Below are positions 42,170 through 52,045 of a stretch of 64,000 nt of DNA, piece by piece (position 1 is the stretch's first letter; every line of letters starts with the position of its first letter). Below the pieces are notes generated by a model. It made no database searches and was not told where the DNA came from. It saw nothing but the letters and a program-made list of their open reading frames with translations. The DNA comes from Desulforadius tongensis (GTDB lineage: Bacteria > Bacillota > Desulfotomaculia > Desulfotomaculales > Desulfohalotomaculaceae). Position numbers and translations under genes: made by a program. Location: contig NZ_JAFBCW010000010.1 of NCBI RefSeq assembly GCF_016907915.1, forward strand, positions 1 to 64,000, read 5' to 3'.

Positions 42170-43357
42170 GTGAAAAAGCAGCTGCTTAAGTTGTTTTTAG
42201 AAAAGTTTACCGGTGGCGGATTTAAAGTGGTGTTTTGGGATGGGGAAGAAGTTCAATACGGGACGGGCCCCCCGCGGGTGAAGATAATTTTCAACCAGCC
42301 TCTGCCGTTAACCTTTAACCTGGAAGATCCAATACTGGCCTTTGGTGAAGCATACATGGATGGAATTATAGATTTTGAAGGGGACTTTGAAGAAATAATA
42401 CGGATTGTAGAAATGAACAAACAGAATATTACAGGAGATGGTTTTACCGGTAAAATAACCTCTGCTTTAAAAACCCTTAACAGCACGGCGGTGAAACTGA
42501 AGCAAAAGGAAAATATCCAGCATCATTATGACCTGGGGAATGACTTTTTTTCGCTGTGGCTGGATGAAACAATGAGTTATTCATGCGCTTACTTTAAAAG
42601 CCCGGAGGATTCTTTGTACCAGGCACAGCTGCAAAAGATAGATCATATTCTTAAAAAACTGCAGCTCAAACCCGGGGAGAGGCTTTTAGATATCGGCAGC
42701 GGCTGGGGATGGCTTATAATCAGGGCGGCCCAGCAGTACAATGTCAGGGCGTTAGGTATTACTTTAAGCGAGGAACAATTTAAAAGCACCCGGGAGCGCA
42801 TCAAAGAACTGGGCTTATCGGGTCAGGTTGAAGTAAAGATGCTGGATTACCTGGATTTAGATGAAAATGAGTACCGGTTTGACAAAATAGTAAGTGTAGG
42901 GATGTTTGAACATGTCGGTAAAGAAAATTTACCCCGGTATATGGAAAAGATAAATCAACTGCTGGTTCCCGGCGGCCTGTCAATACTGCATACCATAACA
43001 GGAGTGACGGAAAACCCCGTTAACTCATGGATAAAAAAATACATTTTCCCCGGCGGCTATATCCCTTCCCTAAGGGAAATTATATGGCTTTTACCGGATT
43101 ATAACTTTCACCTTTTGCACCTTGAAAGCCTGCGCCTGCATTACGCCATGACGCTGGACAGGTGGTACAAAAACTTCTGCCGGCACATTGATCGAATTGA
43201 AAAAATGTTTGACCGGCGGTTTGTGCGCATGTGGGGGCTGTACCTGCGGGGCTGTGCTGCTTCCTTTAGGGTTTCCGGTTTAAATATTTACCAGCTGCTG
43301 TTTTCAAAGGGACTTAACAACAACCTGCCGTTAACGCTGGAGTATGTATATAAATAA
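42170..43357 (+). CDS. cfa: Cyclopropane-fatty-acyl-phospholipid synthase family methyltransferase
   Basis: 395 aa. The N-terminal domain (residues 1-105) is the lipid-binding part of CFA synthases; the catalytic part has QHHYDLGNDFFSLWLD, MSYSCAYF, motif I LLDIGSGWGWL and SVGMFEHVGKEN. It uses SAM to add a methylene bridge to unsaturated fatty acyl chains of phospholipids. GTG 42170 is chosen since GGGGAGGGGAG ends 5 bases upstream; a 20-codon upstream extension is not family-like. Confidence 0.9.
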   Translation: MKKQLLKLFLEKFTGGGFKVVFWDGEEVQYGTGPPRVKIIFNQPLPLTFNLEDPILAFGEAYMDGIIDFEGDFEEIIRIVEMNKQNITGDGFTGKITSALKTLNSTAVKLKQKENIQHHYDLGNDFFSLWLDETMSYSCAYFKSPEDSLYQAQLQKIDHILKKLQLKPGERLLDIGSGWGWLIIRAAQQYNVRALGITLSEEQFKSTRERIKELGLSGQVEVKMLDYLDLDENEYRFDKIVSVGMFEHVGKENLPRYMEKINQLLVPGGLSILHTITGVTENPVNSWIKKYIFPGGYIPSLREIIWLLPDYNFHLLHLESLRLHYAMTLDRWYKNFCRHIDRIEKMFDRRFVRMWGLYLRGCAASFRVSGLNIYQLLFSKGLNNNLPLTLEYVYK

Positions 43358-43389
43358 TTTTGAGCTGGTGCGGTTATGACCGATTTGAA

Positions 43390-43433
43390 TAAAGCGGGAT
43401 AACTTTTCAAGTTAATTCCCGCTTTATTTTTTT
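43390..43433 (+). terminator. Terminator of the cfa gene
   Basis: AAAGCGGGA/TCCCGCTTT hairpin followed by A-T7. Confidence 0.85.
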
Positions 43434-43512
43434 AACGTACTTTTCTATCTAAAAAGAGGTATTTATTTAAAAATATAGAATAGTACAAAAAATCATACAA
43501 AGGGGTATTTGT

Positions 43513-44640
43513 ATGAAATTGTTTGAGTACATGGGTAAAAAATTGTTTAAAAAGTTCGACATTGCTGTGCCCAAGGGGGAGGTTTTTTTCAGCGGTGAAG
43601 GTATCGAGCAGTTTACCGCCCGGTTGGGTGATGTGGTGGTTAAATCCCAGGTGCTGTCCGGCGGCCGGGGCAAAGCCGGGGGGATTAAATTTGCTTCCAC
43701 CCCCGGGGAAGCCAGGGAAGCGGCAGAGGAACTGCTGCGGTCAGAGGTGAAAGGTTGCCCGGTGAAAGCGGTGCTGGTGGAAGAAAAATTACCAATTGAC
43801 CGGGAGCTTTATTTAGCTGTCACTGTGGACGGGGCGTTAAAGCGCCCGGTGGTGATAGCGTCAGCTGACGGTGGGGTGGACATTGAAGCGCTGCCGGAGG
43901 ATAAAATTGTAAAAATACCGGTGGATGTGCATATTGGGGTCCAGCCCCATTTGGGCCGGGAAACAGCCCGGCAGCTGTCATTAGCGGGTGATTACCTTAA
44001 ACAATTTACTGATGTATTAGTTAAATTATATCGGTTGTTCCGCAGTTATGATTGTGAACTGGTGGAAATTAACCCGCTGGCAATCAGTAATGGAAAATTT
44101 ATAGCTGTAGATGCCAAAGTAACGGTGGATGATGAGGCGGCATTCCGTTATCCCGCTGATTTACCCGCTGTTGATGAGCGCACCGAGCGGGAAAAAAGGG
44201 CCCATGAACTGGGTATTTCCTACGTGGAGCTGTGCGGGGATATAGCGGTGATGGCCAACGGTGCCGGGATTACCATGGCCACGCTGGATATTATCAATCA
44301 TTACGGCGGTACTCCCAGAAACTTTATGGATGCCGGCGGCGGTGCCGGTACCGAGGCCACCGCCCGGGCGCTGGAAATACTGCTGTCCACCCGGCCCAAG
44401 GTGATACTGGCCAATATTTTTGGCGGTATTACCCGCTGTGATGAAGTGGCCAATGCCTTTGTGCAGGTAAAAGAAAAGCTGGGCATTTCGGTGCCGCTGG
44501 TTATTCGCCTGATGGGCACCAATGAAAAAGAAGGGGTGCGGATACTGCAGCGGCAGAATATTGAGAGTTTTCGCACCGTACAGGAAGCGGTGGCCAAAGC
44601 GGTGGAATTGGCAGCCGGCAGGGAAGGGAGCGGTATTTAG
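43513..44640 (+). CDS. sucC: Succinate/acyl-CoA ligase (ADP-forming), beta subunit
   Basis: 375 aa. ATP-grasp domain: KLFEYMGKKLFKKFDIAVPKG, KSQVLSGGRGKAGGIKF, LVEINPLA; C-terminal domain NFMDAGGGAGTEATARAL and ANIFGGITRCDEVA. With SucD it interconverts acyl-CoA, ADP and Pi with the free acid, CoA and ATP. Next to ferredoxin-dependent 2-oxoacid oxidation it may be used for substrate-level phosphorylation. Start ATG after AAGGGG. Three bases separate it from sucD. Confidence 0.93.
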   Translation: MKLFEYMGKKLFKKFDIAVPKGEVFFSGEGIEQFTARLGDVVVKSQVLSGGRGKAGGIKFASTPGEAREAAEELLRSEVKGCPVKAVLVEEKLPIDRELYLAVTVDGALKRPVVIASADGGVDIEALPEDKIVKIPVDVHIGVQPHLGRETARQLSLAGDYLKQFTDVLVKLYRLFRSYDCELVEINPLAISNGKFIAVDAKVTVDDEAAFRYPADLPAVDERTEREKRAHELGISYVELCGDIAVMANGAGITMATLDIINHYGGTPRNFMDAGGGAGTEATARALEILLSTRPKVILANIFGGITRCDEVANAFVQVKEKLGISVPLVIRLMGTNEKEGVRILQRQNIESFRTVQEAVAKAVELAAGREGSGI

Positions 44641-44642
44641 TC

Positions 44643-45518
44643 GTGGCGGTAATTATAAACGAGAATACCAGGGTGCTGGTACAGGGGATTACCGGCCGTC
44701 AGGGGAGTTTTCACACTAAACAAATGCTGGATTACGGTACCAGAGTGGTGGCCGGGGTTACACCGGGCAGGGGTGGGCAGAGAGTGCACGGTGTACCGGT
44801 ATATGACACCGTGGCCGAAGCAGTGAGCAATCACGATATTAATGCTTCAATTATGTTTATCCCGGCAGCGGGGGTAAAAGATGCTGCCCTGGAGGCAATG
44901 GTGGCCGGCATTAAAACGGTGGTAATCATCACCGAGCATGTACCGCTGCACGATGAACTGGACATCATGGCCTATGCAGAAAAAACATCCACCACCATTA
45001 TCGGTCCCAATACCTTCGGTATTATATCCCCGGGGCGGAGCAAAATGGGAATTATGCCCAATGGAATATACAAACCGGGCCCGGTTGGCCTGGTGGCCCG
45101 CAGCGGGACCCTAAGTTATGAAATTGCCTTTAACTTAACCGGTGCCGGGTTGGGACAGTCTACAGTAATAGGATTGGGCGGCGACCGGGTGGTGGGGATG
45201 TCATTTACCGCTGTGCTGCCCATGTTTGAAGAGGACCCGGATACAAAGGCAGTGGTGCTGGTGGGAGAAATCGGCGGCAGTGCCGAGGAAGAGGCCGCCA
45301 AATTTATCGCCGGCATGACCAAACCGGTGGTGGCATTTATTGCCGGCAGCAGCGCTCCCCCGGGGAAGCGGATGGGCCATGCCGGGGCCATTATAGAGAG
45401 GGGCAGGGGAACCTTTGAAAGTAAGATAGAAGCCCTAACCTCTGCCGGGGCGAAAGTAGCTTCACTGCCCTGGGAAGTGCCGGATTTGGTGAAAGGTGTA
45501 CTGAGCAGGGGAAATTAA
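44643..45518 (+). CDS. sucD: Succinate/acyl-CoA ligase (ADP-forming), alpha subunit
   Basis: 291 aa. CoA-binding Rossmann domain with VQGITGRQGSFHTKQMLDYG and GVTPGRGGQ, and the phosphorylated His in GHAGAIIERGRGTFESK. GTG start 2 bases after the sucC stop. Partner of SucC. Confidence 0.94.
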   Translation: MAVIINENTRVLVQGITGRQGSFHTKQMLDYGTRVVAGVTPGRGGQRVHGVPVYDTVAEAVSNHDINASIMFIPAAGVKDAALEAMVAGIKTVVIITEHVPLHDELDIMAYAEKTSTTIIGPNTFGIISPGRSKMGIMPNGIYKPGPVGLVARSGTLSYEIAFNLTGAGLGQSTVIGLGGDRVVGMSFTAVLPMFEEDPDTKAVVLVGEIGGSAEEEAAKFIAGMTKPVVAFIAGSSAPPGKRMGHAGAIIERGRGTFESKIEALTSAGAKVASLPWEVPDLVKGVLSRGN

Positions 45519-45855
45519 AGGTGCAGATTGCTATATAAAATAAATGCGTATAAATGTGCAGCCCGAAACCGGGCTGTTATTTTTGTAAACACAAGTGTTT
45601 ACCGGCTTCAACAAAATTAAGTATTATTTATTAAAAAAATCATGTAAATATTACAAAAAAATTTTAACAAAAAAGAAGGAAAACTAAAAAATTTGTTGAA
45701 ACTAATATAAAGTAAAATATAACTTTCACAAAGCGATGCGGGTGCTTAAAAATTTTGTGTAAAACTTACTAAAAAATTTTAATAAAAAAGAAGGAAATTT
45801 ACAAACTTTGTTGAAGTATTAAAATAAAGTTTAAAGTTATAAAATTCAACAATGT
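45519..45855 (+). promoter_or_regulatory. pdxS upstream region with duplicated sigma-H-like promoters
   Basis: A very AT-rich stretch with a ~70-base imperfect direct repeat (about 45650-45720 and 45766-45835). Each copy holds AAGAAGGAAA followed by TTTGTTGAA, fitting sigma-H: AGGAAAA-N11-GTTGAAA and AGGAAAT-N11-GTTGAAG. Both would read toward pdxST. The start of the region (45559-45585) is the sucD terminator. Confidence 0.5.
45559..45585 (+). terminator. Terminator of sucCD
   Basis: CAGCCCG/CGGGCTG hairpin with T-rich tail (TTATTTTT). Confidence 0.8.
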
Positions 45856-45909
45856 TTGTTAAATCACTTAGCAAGTTATATTCCTGGTGAATTATGGAGG
45901 TTAATGTTA

Positions 45910-46791
45910 ATGGAAAAAGGGACATGGACGGTAAAAAAAGGCCTGGCTGAAATGCTTAAAGGCGGAGTAATCATGGATGTAACCACCCCTGAACAGGCTA
46001 AAATAGCTGAAGAGGCTGGAGCCTGTGCGGTTATGGCCCTGGAAAGGGTTCCTGCCGATATCAGGGCTGCCGGTGGTGTGGCCAGAATGGCTGATCCCAC
46101 CGTGATTGAAAGAATTATGGACGCAGTAACCATACCGGTAATGGCAAAGGCAAGAATTGGGCACTTTGTAGAAGCACAGGTTTTACAGGCTCTGGGTGTA
46201 GATTATATAGATGAAAGTGAAGTATTAACACCCGCCGATGAAGAATTTCATATTAACAAGCATGAGTTTAAAGTGCCCTTTGTATGCGGGGCCAGAAACC
46301 TGGGTGAGGCTCTGCGCAGAATTGGCGAAGGTGCAGCCATGATCCGTACCAAAGGTGAACCGGGTACCGGCAACGTGGTGGAAGCGGTTCGTCACATGCG
46401 CAAAGTAATGGGTGAAATTCGCTATATTCAAAACCTGCCGGAAGAAGAATTGATGACTGCAGCTAAAAAAATGGCCGCACCCTATGACCTGGTGGTTAAA
46501 GTGGCGGAACTGGGCCGTCTTCCGGTGGTTAATTTCGCTGCCGGCGGTATAGCCACCCCGGCTGATGCGGCATTAATGATGCAGCTGGGTTGTGACGGTA
46601 TATTTGTGGGTTCCGGTATCTTTAAATCAAAGGATCCGGTGGCCAGGGCCAAGGCGATAGTTGCTGCCACCACCCACTACAATGACCCCAAAATACTGGC
46701 TGAAATATCCAGGGACCTGGGTGAGGCTATGCCCGGTATAGAAATAAGCGCCATCGCACCGGAAGAACGCATGCAGGAGCGCGGCTGGTAG
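45910..46791 (+). CDS. pdxS: Pyridoxal 5'-phosphate synthase, PdxS subunit
   Basis: 293 aa, the standard length. [56 protein letters not shown] and [13 protein letters not shown] are invariant PdxS motifs (each read separately). It builds PLP from ribose 5-phosphate, glyceraldehyde 3-phosphate and ammonia delivered by PdxT. ATG 45910 sits 9 bases after GGAGG, so longer starts at 45856 or 45904 are rejected. It lies upstream of the PLP enzyme tryptophanase. Confidence 0.97.
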   Translation: MEKGTWTVKKGLAEMLKGGVIMDVTTPEQAKIAEEAGACAVMALERVPADIRAAGGVARMADPTVIERIMDAVTIPVMAKARIGHFVEAQVLQALGVDYIDESEVLTPADEEFHINKHEFKVPFVCGARNLGEALRRIGEGAAMIRTKGEPGTGNVVEAVRHMRKVMGEIRYIQNLPEEELMTAAKKMAAPYDLVVKVAELGRLPVVNFAAGGIATPADAALMMQLGCDGIFVGSGIFKSKDPVARAKAIVAATTHYNDPKILAEISRDLGEAMPGIEISAIAPEERMQERGW

Positions 46792-46824
46792 CAGGAAAGA
46801 TAATTTTTCAGGGTAGGGATGCAG

Positions 46825-47403
46825 ATGCTGGTAGGAGTTTTGGCATTACAAGGAGCATTTATAGAACATGAAAAATCGCTGCGCGCCTGTGGGGCAGAAA
46901 CCCGCCAGGTGCGCCTGCCGGGGCAGTTAAAGGATTTGGATGCCCTGGTGATACCGGGCGGTGAAAGCACCACCATGGGGAAGCTGCTGATTGATTACCA
47001 ACTGCTGGAGCCCATAAAAGAACTGGCTCAAAACGGCATGCCTATATTTGGCACCTGTGCCGGGTTAATAATGCTGTCCAAAGATGTTGTTGGCTCTAAA
47101 CAGCCAACGCTGGGGCTGATGGATACTTCGGTACAGCGCAATGCCTTTGGACGGCAGGTGGACAGCTTTGAAACCGCTGTAAGCATCCCGGTGCTGGGCG
47201 GTAAAAGTTACCCGGCGGTGTTTATCAGGGCGCCGTATATTCAATCAGTGGGTCCCGGGGTGGAAGTGCTGGCTGCCTATGATGAAAAAATAGTACTGGC
47301 CAGGCAGGGCAGCCTGCTGGCAGCGGCCTTTCATCCGGAATTAACCGATGACCTGCGCTTGCACCAGTATTTTTTAAGCCTAGTATCTACTAAAAAATTT
47401 TAG
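46825..47403 (+). CDS. pdxT: Pyridoxal 5'-phosphate synthase, glutaminase subunit PdxT
   Basis: 192 aa. VGVLALQGAFIEHE, IPGGESTTMGKL, the nucleophile GTCAGLI (Cys near 78) and the C-terminal AAFHPELTDD, with the catalytic His/Glu pair, are complete. It hydrolyses glutamine and feeds NH3 to PdxS. ATG 46825 follows GGGTAGGG by 6 bases and is preferred over ATG 46819. Confidence 0.96.
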   Translation: MLVGVLALQGAFIEHEKSLRACGAETRQVRLPGQLKDLDALVIPGGESTTMGKLLIDYQLLEPIKELAQNGMPIFGTCAGLIMLSKDVVGSKQPTLGLMDTSVQRNAFGRQVDSFETAVSIPVLGGKSYPAVFIRAPYIQSVGPGVEVLAAYDEKIVLARQGSLLAAAFHPELTDDLRLHQYFLSLVSTKKF

Positions 47404-47465
47404 TATTACTAAATAGATTTTAATAAGTAATGAAGGAACTTTGTATAAGGGGGAATGGGGGTCCA

Positions 47466-48116
47466 TTGGAAGTATTAAAAGATAACGATATTCCACCAAT
47501 TATTAAGTCGCTTATTCCGATGGTTGAGGGATTGGGCAAAACACTGGGCAGTCACTGTGAGGTAGTTTTGCATGATCTTTCTAAAGCAGAGTGTTCCATT
47601 GTTGCCATTGCCAATGGCCATGTTACGGGAAGAAATGTGGGTTCTCCGGTGACAGATTTTCTTATAGAAATGGTTAACTCCGAAAACTTGGGAGATAAAG
47701 AAATGGAGTTAAACTATATTACCCGCACCAAAGACGGGAGAAAACTTAAGTCGTCCACATTCCTGATCCGGGATGAAAACAAACAGGTGATAGGTGCCCT
47801 GTGCATCAATATGGATGTAACCTATATTGATATGGCCCGTAAGTTCATAGAGGAAATTACCATGGTGGAAAAGGAAGATACTCCGGAGAATTTTCCGGAA
47901 GATGTAAGGGACTTTTTAAGCATTATGATTGAAAAGGGCATGAAGTTAGTGGACAAACCTGTTTCCCTGATGACTAAAGATGATAAGCTAAAAATAGTTA
48001 AGTACCTGCATAAAAACAAGGTATTTAACATTAAAGGAGCCGTGGATGCCGTGGCCAAGGAGCTGAACGTATCCCGGTATACAATATACAACTATATTGA
48101 TGAAGTTAATGCCTAA
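47466..48116 (+). CDS. YheO-type PAS/HTH transcriptional regulator
   Basis: 216 aa. Residues 15-120 are a YheO-like PAS domain (LGSHCEVVLHDLSK ... GRNVGSPVTDF ... VIGALCINMDVTYID), and the C-terminal 60 residues a Fis-like HTH ending VAKELNVSRYTIYNYIDEV. Relatives such as DauR control amino-acid catabolism. It sits just upstream of tryptophanase and probably regulates it in response to tryptophan or a product. TTG 47466 with GGGGG sites upstream is preferred over ATG 47430, which has no RBS. Confidence 0.85.
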   Translation: MEVLKDNDIPPIIKSLIPMVEGLGKTLGSHCEVVLHDLSKAECSIVAIANGHVTGRNVGSPVTDFLIEMVNSENLGDKEMELNYITRTKDGRKLKSSTFLIRDENKQVIGALCINMDVTYIDMARKFIEEITMVEKEDTPENFPEDVRDFLSIMIEKGMKLVDKPVSLMTKDDKLKIVKYLHKNKVFNIKGAVDAVAKELNVSRYTIYNYIDEVNA

Positions 48117-48180
48117 AGTTTAAGTGTTTAATTTACACTTAAAAACAATAAATAATAATTAACATCATGGAGGGATGTAA

Positions 48181-49569
48181 ATGTCTAAAATTCGTCGTGT
48201 ACCAGAACCTTTCAAAATTAAAATGGTAGAGCCGCTGAAAGTGGTAAGCCGTGAAGAGCGGGAAGAGGCTTTGAAGCGTGCCGGCTACAACCTCTTTGCT
48301 CTGAGGGCAGATGAAGTATACATCGACCTGCTCACCGACAGCGGTACCGGTGCCATGAGTGACAACCAGTGGGCCGGTTTGATGCTGGGTGATGAAGCTT
48401 ATTCCGGCAGCAGAAACTTCTACAACCTGGCCAAAGCTGTAAAAGATATTTTTGGCTATGAATACACCATTCCCACCCACCAGGGTAGAGGTGCTGAACA
48501 AGTATTGTTCCCCATTTTAATTAAGAAACCCGGTCAATATGTAATAAGCAACATGCACTTTGATACCACCAAAGCTCACGTGGAAATTTCCGGCGGCCGG
48601 GCAGTAAACATGGTGCATGAAAAAGCCTTTGATACCACTACTTACGATCCCTTTAAAGGTGACTTTGACCTGGAAAAAACCGAAGCCTTCATTAAAGAAC
48701 AGGGTGCAGAAAACATTGCCTTTATTTTAATCACCATTACTTGCAACAGTGCCGGTGGACAGCCTGTATCCATGGCTAACATTAAGGCTGTAAGCGAACT
48801 GGGTAAAAAGTATGGTATTAGAGTATTCATCGACGCAGCAAGATATGCTGAGAACGCTTACTTCATTAAGACCAGGGAAGAAGGCTATGCCGACAAGTCC
48901 ATCAAGGAAATTATCAAAGAAATGTTCAGCTATGCTGAAGGTTTCACCATGAGCGCCAAGAAAGACGCCATTGTAAACATCGGTGGTATTCTCGGTATCA
49001 AGGAAGACAAAGATCTTTACACCCAGGCTTCATCCAGAACCGTACCGATGGAAGGTTTCGTGACCTATGGTGGTCTGGCCGGCAGAGATATGGAAGCTCT
49101 GGCCAGAGGTTTATATGAAGGTATTGACTTCAACTACCTGGATTACAGAATCAACCAGGTTGCTTACCTGGGCGAAAGATTGAGAGAAGCAGGCATTCCC
49201 ATTCAGTACCCCACCGGTGGTCACGCTGTATTTGTGGATGCCAAGAAAATCTGCCCGCACATTCCGTTCCATCAGTTCCCGGCTCAAGCATTGGGTAATG
49301 AGCTTTACCTGGAGTCCGGCGTACGGGGCGTTGAAGTTGGATCCTTCCTGCTGGGTAGAGATCCCGAAACCGGTGAACCGCTGGAATCTCCGCTGGAGCT
49401 GCTGCGTTTAACAATTCCTCGTCGTGTTTACACCTATGATCACATGGACGTTGTAGCAGAAGGATTAATTGCTGTTAAAGAAAGAGCTCATACCCTGAAA
49501 GGGCTGGAGTTCACCTACGAACCCAAGATCTTACGTCACTTCACTGCTAGACTGAAACCTGTTGAATAA
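48181..49569 (+). CDS. tnaA: Tryptophanase
   Basis: 462 aa beta-eliminating PLP lyase. It resembles E. coli TnaA in the opening ([18 protein letters not shown]), [20 protein letters not shown], the PLP-Lys in [25 protein letters not shown] and the end [13 protein letters not shown]. Tyrosine phenol-lyases read differently at these sites, so I favour tryptophanase: Trp to indole, pyruvate and ammonia. GGAGGGATG precedes the ATG. A small hairpin (48119-48143) lies in the leader; I see no TnaC leader peptide. Confidence 0.93.
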   Translation: MSKIRRVPEPFKIKMVEPLKVVSREEREEALKRAGYNLFALRADEVYIDLLTDSGTGAMSDNQWAGLMLGDEAYSGSRNFYNLAKAVKDIFGYEYTIPTHQGRGAEQVLFPILIKKPGQYVISNMHFDTTKAHVEISGGRAVNMVHEKAFDTTTYDPFKGDFDLEKTEAFIKEQGAENIAFILITITCNSAGGQPVSMANIKAVSELGKKYGIRVFIDAARYAENAYFIKTREEGYADKSIKEIIKEMFSYAEGFTMSAKKDAIVNIGGILGIKEDKDLYTQASSRTVPMEGFVTYGGLAGRDMEALARGLYEGIDFNYLDYRINQVAYLGERLREAGIPIQYPTGGHAVFVDAKKICPHIPFHQFPAQALGNELYLESGVRGVEVGSFLLGRDPETGEPLESPLELLRLTIPRRVYTYDHMDVVAEGLIAVKERAHTLKGLEFTYEPKILRHFTARLKPVE

Positions 49570-49596
49570 TTAGTTAATTAACCTTAATAGATTCCG

Positions 49597-49628
49597 GTGC
49601 AGCAGTTTGCTGCGGCAAACTGCTGCAC
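49597..49628 (+). terminator. Long perfect hairpin between tnaA and the transporter gene
   Basis: GTGCAGCAGTTTGC pairs perfectly with GCAAACTGCTGCAC over a TGCG loop. There is no T run right after it, so it may stabilise or partially terminate the tnaA transcript. Confidence 0.6.
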
Positions 49629-49690
49629 TAAAAATGTTAACGGTTACCCACCAAATTGATTACCCAAAAAAAGCATGAGGGGGAGAACAA

Positions 49691-51001
49691 GTGTCAAAAC
49701 GTGAAACTTGGTCAGGGAAGTACGGGTTTATTCTAGCCTGTATCGGTGCAGCTATGGGTTTGGGCAGTATTTGGATGTTTCCCTGGCGATTGGGTCAATA
49801 CGGCGGTGCGGCGTTTCTAGTACCATATTTTATATTTATCTTTGGTTTGGCCGTTATTGGTTTGATGGGTGAGTTTGCCTTTGGTCGCAGTCAGCAAAGT
49901 GGTGCCATTGGGGCTTTTGAAAAGGTGTTGAAGGAGAAAAACAAAAATTACGGTTCACTGTTGGGAACGATACCGGTATTGGGTGTTACAGGGGTGTTTA
50001 CATTTTACCTCATTGTGGTGGGGTGGATTATAAAATATTTTACCCTGTCATTAACCGGTTCCTTTAGTAAAATTAACATACCGGAGTATTTTGCCGGGTT
50101 TGCCGGTCAGCCGGAAAGTATTTTATGGCACTTTATAGCGCTGGTAGTAACGCTGGCCATTGTAAGAATGGGAATTAAAGATGGAATAGAAACAGCTAAC
50201 AAATATATGATGCCGGCCTTATTTGGTATTCTGGTTATTTTAATGGTCAGATCTGTAACTCTGCCCGGCGCTATGGAAGGAATTAAGTTCCTGCTGGTGC
50301 CGGACTGGTCTCACTTGCTTAAGCCCGAAACATGGGTAATGGCGTTGGGAATGGCTTTCTTCACTGTATGCCTGGGTGGTGCAGCCATGGTGGTTTACGG
50401 AAGTTACTTGAAGCCTGATGAAGATATTCCTTCATCGGCAATAAACACTGCCATTTTTACAACCATTGCTTCTCTCCTGGCTGCCTTTGTAACAATACCT
50501 GCGGCCTTTGCCTTTGGTTTAAGTCCCCAGGCAGGCCCGCCGCTGCTCTTTATTACAGTGCCCAATATTTTCACTCAAATGAACGGTGGTTATTTCTTCG
50601 GGGTTTTATTCTTCCTCAGCGTAATATTTGCTGCCATTTCTTCGGCCATTAACTTGATGGAAGTACCGGTTGAAGCGCTGATGGAGCGCTTCGGTATGAG
50701 CAGAACAAAGAGTGTGCTGACAGTGGCTATACTGGGCTTCCTGGTTGGTATACCGATGGATATAAACATGAATTTGTTCGGCATGTTTGCTGACTTTGTA
50801 ACGGTATACCTGGTGCCCGCCGGAGCGGTGCTGGCAGCGATAGTTTTCTTCTGGGTTTACGGTTCTTCCAGGGCCAGAGAAGAAATCAACAATGGTGCAG
50901 CAAAACCATTGGGTAACTGGTTTGAACCCTTTGCCAAGTATGTATTTACCGGTGTGGCCATCGGCGTACTGGTAATGGGGGTTATTTTGGGCGGATTTTA
51001 A
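49691..51001 (+). CDS. NSS-family sodium-dependent amino acid transporter
   Basis: 436 aa with about 11 membrane segments, the bacterial LeuT/Tyt1/TnaT type. The opening KRETWSGKYGFILACIGAAMGLGSIWMFPW (in parts) carries the unwound TM1 with the Na+ site; FTVCLGGAAMVVYGSYL is TM6. Placed right after tryptophanase, it most likely imports tryptophan with Na+, as TnaT does; that is inference. GTG start after GGGGGAG. Confidence 0.88.
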   Translation: MSKRETWSGKYGFILACIGAAMGLGSIWMFPWRLGQYGGAAFLVPYFIFIFGLAVIGLMGEFAFGRSQQSGAIGAFEKVLKEKNKNYGSLLGTIPVLGVTGVFTFYLIVVGWIIKYFTLSLTGSFSKINIPEYFAGFAGQPESILWHFIALVVTLAIVRMGIKDGIETANKYMMPALFGILVILMVRSVTLPGAMEGIKFLLVPDWSHLLKPETWVMALGMAFFTVCLGGAAMVVYGSYLKPDEDIPSSAINTAIFTTIASLLAAFVTIPAAFAFGLSPQAGPPLLFITVPNIFTQMNGGYFFGVLFFLSVIFAAISSAINLMEVPVEALMERFGMSRTKSVLTVAILGFLVGIPMDINMNLFGMFADFVTVYLVPAGAVLAAIVFFWVYGSSRAREEINNGAAKPLGNWFEPFAKYVFTGVAIGVLVMGVILGGF

Positions 51002-51049
51002 TGATAGTCAAGCCAATTTTGACATAAATACTTAGACAGAGGTGGTATT

Positions 51050-51433
51050 ATGACAGAAAAGACAGTAATAAAAACAGACAAAAGTCCTGCAGCTATCGGT
51101 CCTTATTCCCAAGCTATTAAGTTTGGCAACCTGGTAATGACCAGCGGTCAGATTCCTCTTACACCCCAGGGCGAACTGGTTAGTGATGATGTAAAGGAAC
51201 AAACACGTCAAAGCTTGGAAAATGTTAAAGCTATACTGGAAGAAGCAGGTACCAGTATGGATAATGTGGTTAAAACCACTGTTTTCATCAGCGACATGAA
51301 TGATTTTCCCAAAGTAAACGAGGTTTACAGCAGTTTCTTTAAGGAACCTTATCCGGCACGCAGTTGTGTGCAGGTAGCCAGACTGCCTAAGGATGTAAAG
51401 GTTGAGATTGAAGTTATTGCTTTGGTTAAGTAA
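51050..51433 (+). CDS. ridA: RidA family 2-iminobutanoate/2-iminopropanoate deaminase
   Basis: 127 aa. [53 protein letters not shown] and the active-site Arg in [12 protein letters not shown] are the RidA signatures. RidA hydrolyses reactive 2-aminoacrylate/2-iminopropanoate, exactly the by-product released by tryptophanase two genes upstream. ATG with AGAGGTGG upstream. Confidence 0.95.
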   Translation: MTEKTVIKTDKSPAAIGPYSQAIKFGNLVMTSGQIPLTPQGELVSDDVKEQTRQSLENVKAILEEAGTSMDNVVKTTVFISDMNDFPKVNEVYSSFFKEPYPARSCVQVARLPKDVKVEIEVIALVK

Positions 51434-51483
51434 CTTTAACTGCATATTTAAACTGCATGTATGGGTTGGCGGTGACACTAATG

Positions 51484-51522
51484 TAAGGCTATCATCAGGT
51501 TTGAGATGATAGCCTTATTTTT
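51484..51522 (+). terminator. Terminator after ridA
   Basis: TAAGGCTATCATC/GATGATAGCCTTA hairpin followed by T5. Confidence 0.85.
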
Positions 51523-51570
51523 AGGCTGCACGGGAAAATGTTATCCTGCTGAAATATTTCTTTACATTTT

Positions 51571-52035
51571 CTATGGCCACTGATTGTACTGGCGGCGCAG
51601 GTGCAGCAGATCCACCCCCCACAGAACAGCGATAAACCCAAGAACATTCAACCCCAAACTGTGGAGTGGACTCCAGTTAAGGTATTGAAAGTAGCCTAAA
51701 TTGACAGCCAGCAGCTCCAGAGCTAAAAATACTGCTGCCAGTCCTACCGTAACAACCGGTTTCAATACGCCGTCGGTGGGAACAAAGCGGGCCAGTAACA
51801 GCCCGTTGGCAAAATTGCTAATGATATAAAATAACGGTACACCTCTAAAATCATATAATGTATTTTTAAAACGAAAGGCACCCAGCTCCACCAGGTTGAC
51901 ATCTAAAATTAACGTTACTGCCACTGCTGCCAATCCCGCTGGCCACAGCTTATTGATACTCGGACGGTGCACCAGCAGCAGTGCCAAGCCCCAGGATAGC
52001 AGCATTAATAGTACCCACAGCATGGGGTATAACAC
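51571..52035 (-). CDS. Small integral membrane protein
   Basis: 154 aa with five likely membrane segments and few charges (LWVLLMLLSWGLALLLVH; LAAVAVTLILDVNLVELG; etc.). It resembles CBO0543-type uncharacterised membrane proteins found in spore-forming Firmicutes. It starts 10 bases after the siroheme-protein stop on the same strand, with AGAGGTG upstream, so the two are probably co-transcribed. Function unknown. Confidence 0.7.
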   Translation of the reverse strand: MLYPMLWVLLMLLSWGLALLLVHRPSINKLWPAGLAAVAVTLILDVNLVELGAFRFKNTLYDFRGVPLFYIISNFANGLLLARFVPTDGVLKPVVTVGLAAVFLALELLAVNLGYFQYLNWSPLHSLGLNVLGFIAVLWGVDLLHLRRQYNQWP

Positions 52036-52045
52036 CTCTTAATTT

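Noticed and set aside
48181-49569. Tyrosine phenol-lyase
   Set aside because: Diagnostic stretches (N-terminal [33 protein letters not shown]) follow tryptophanase rather than tyrosine phenol-lyase.
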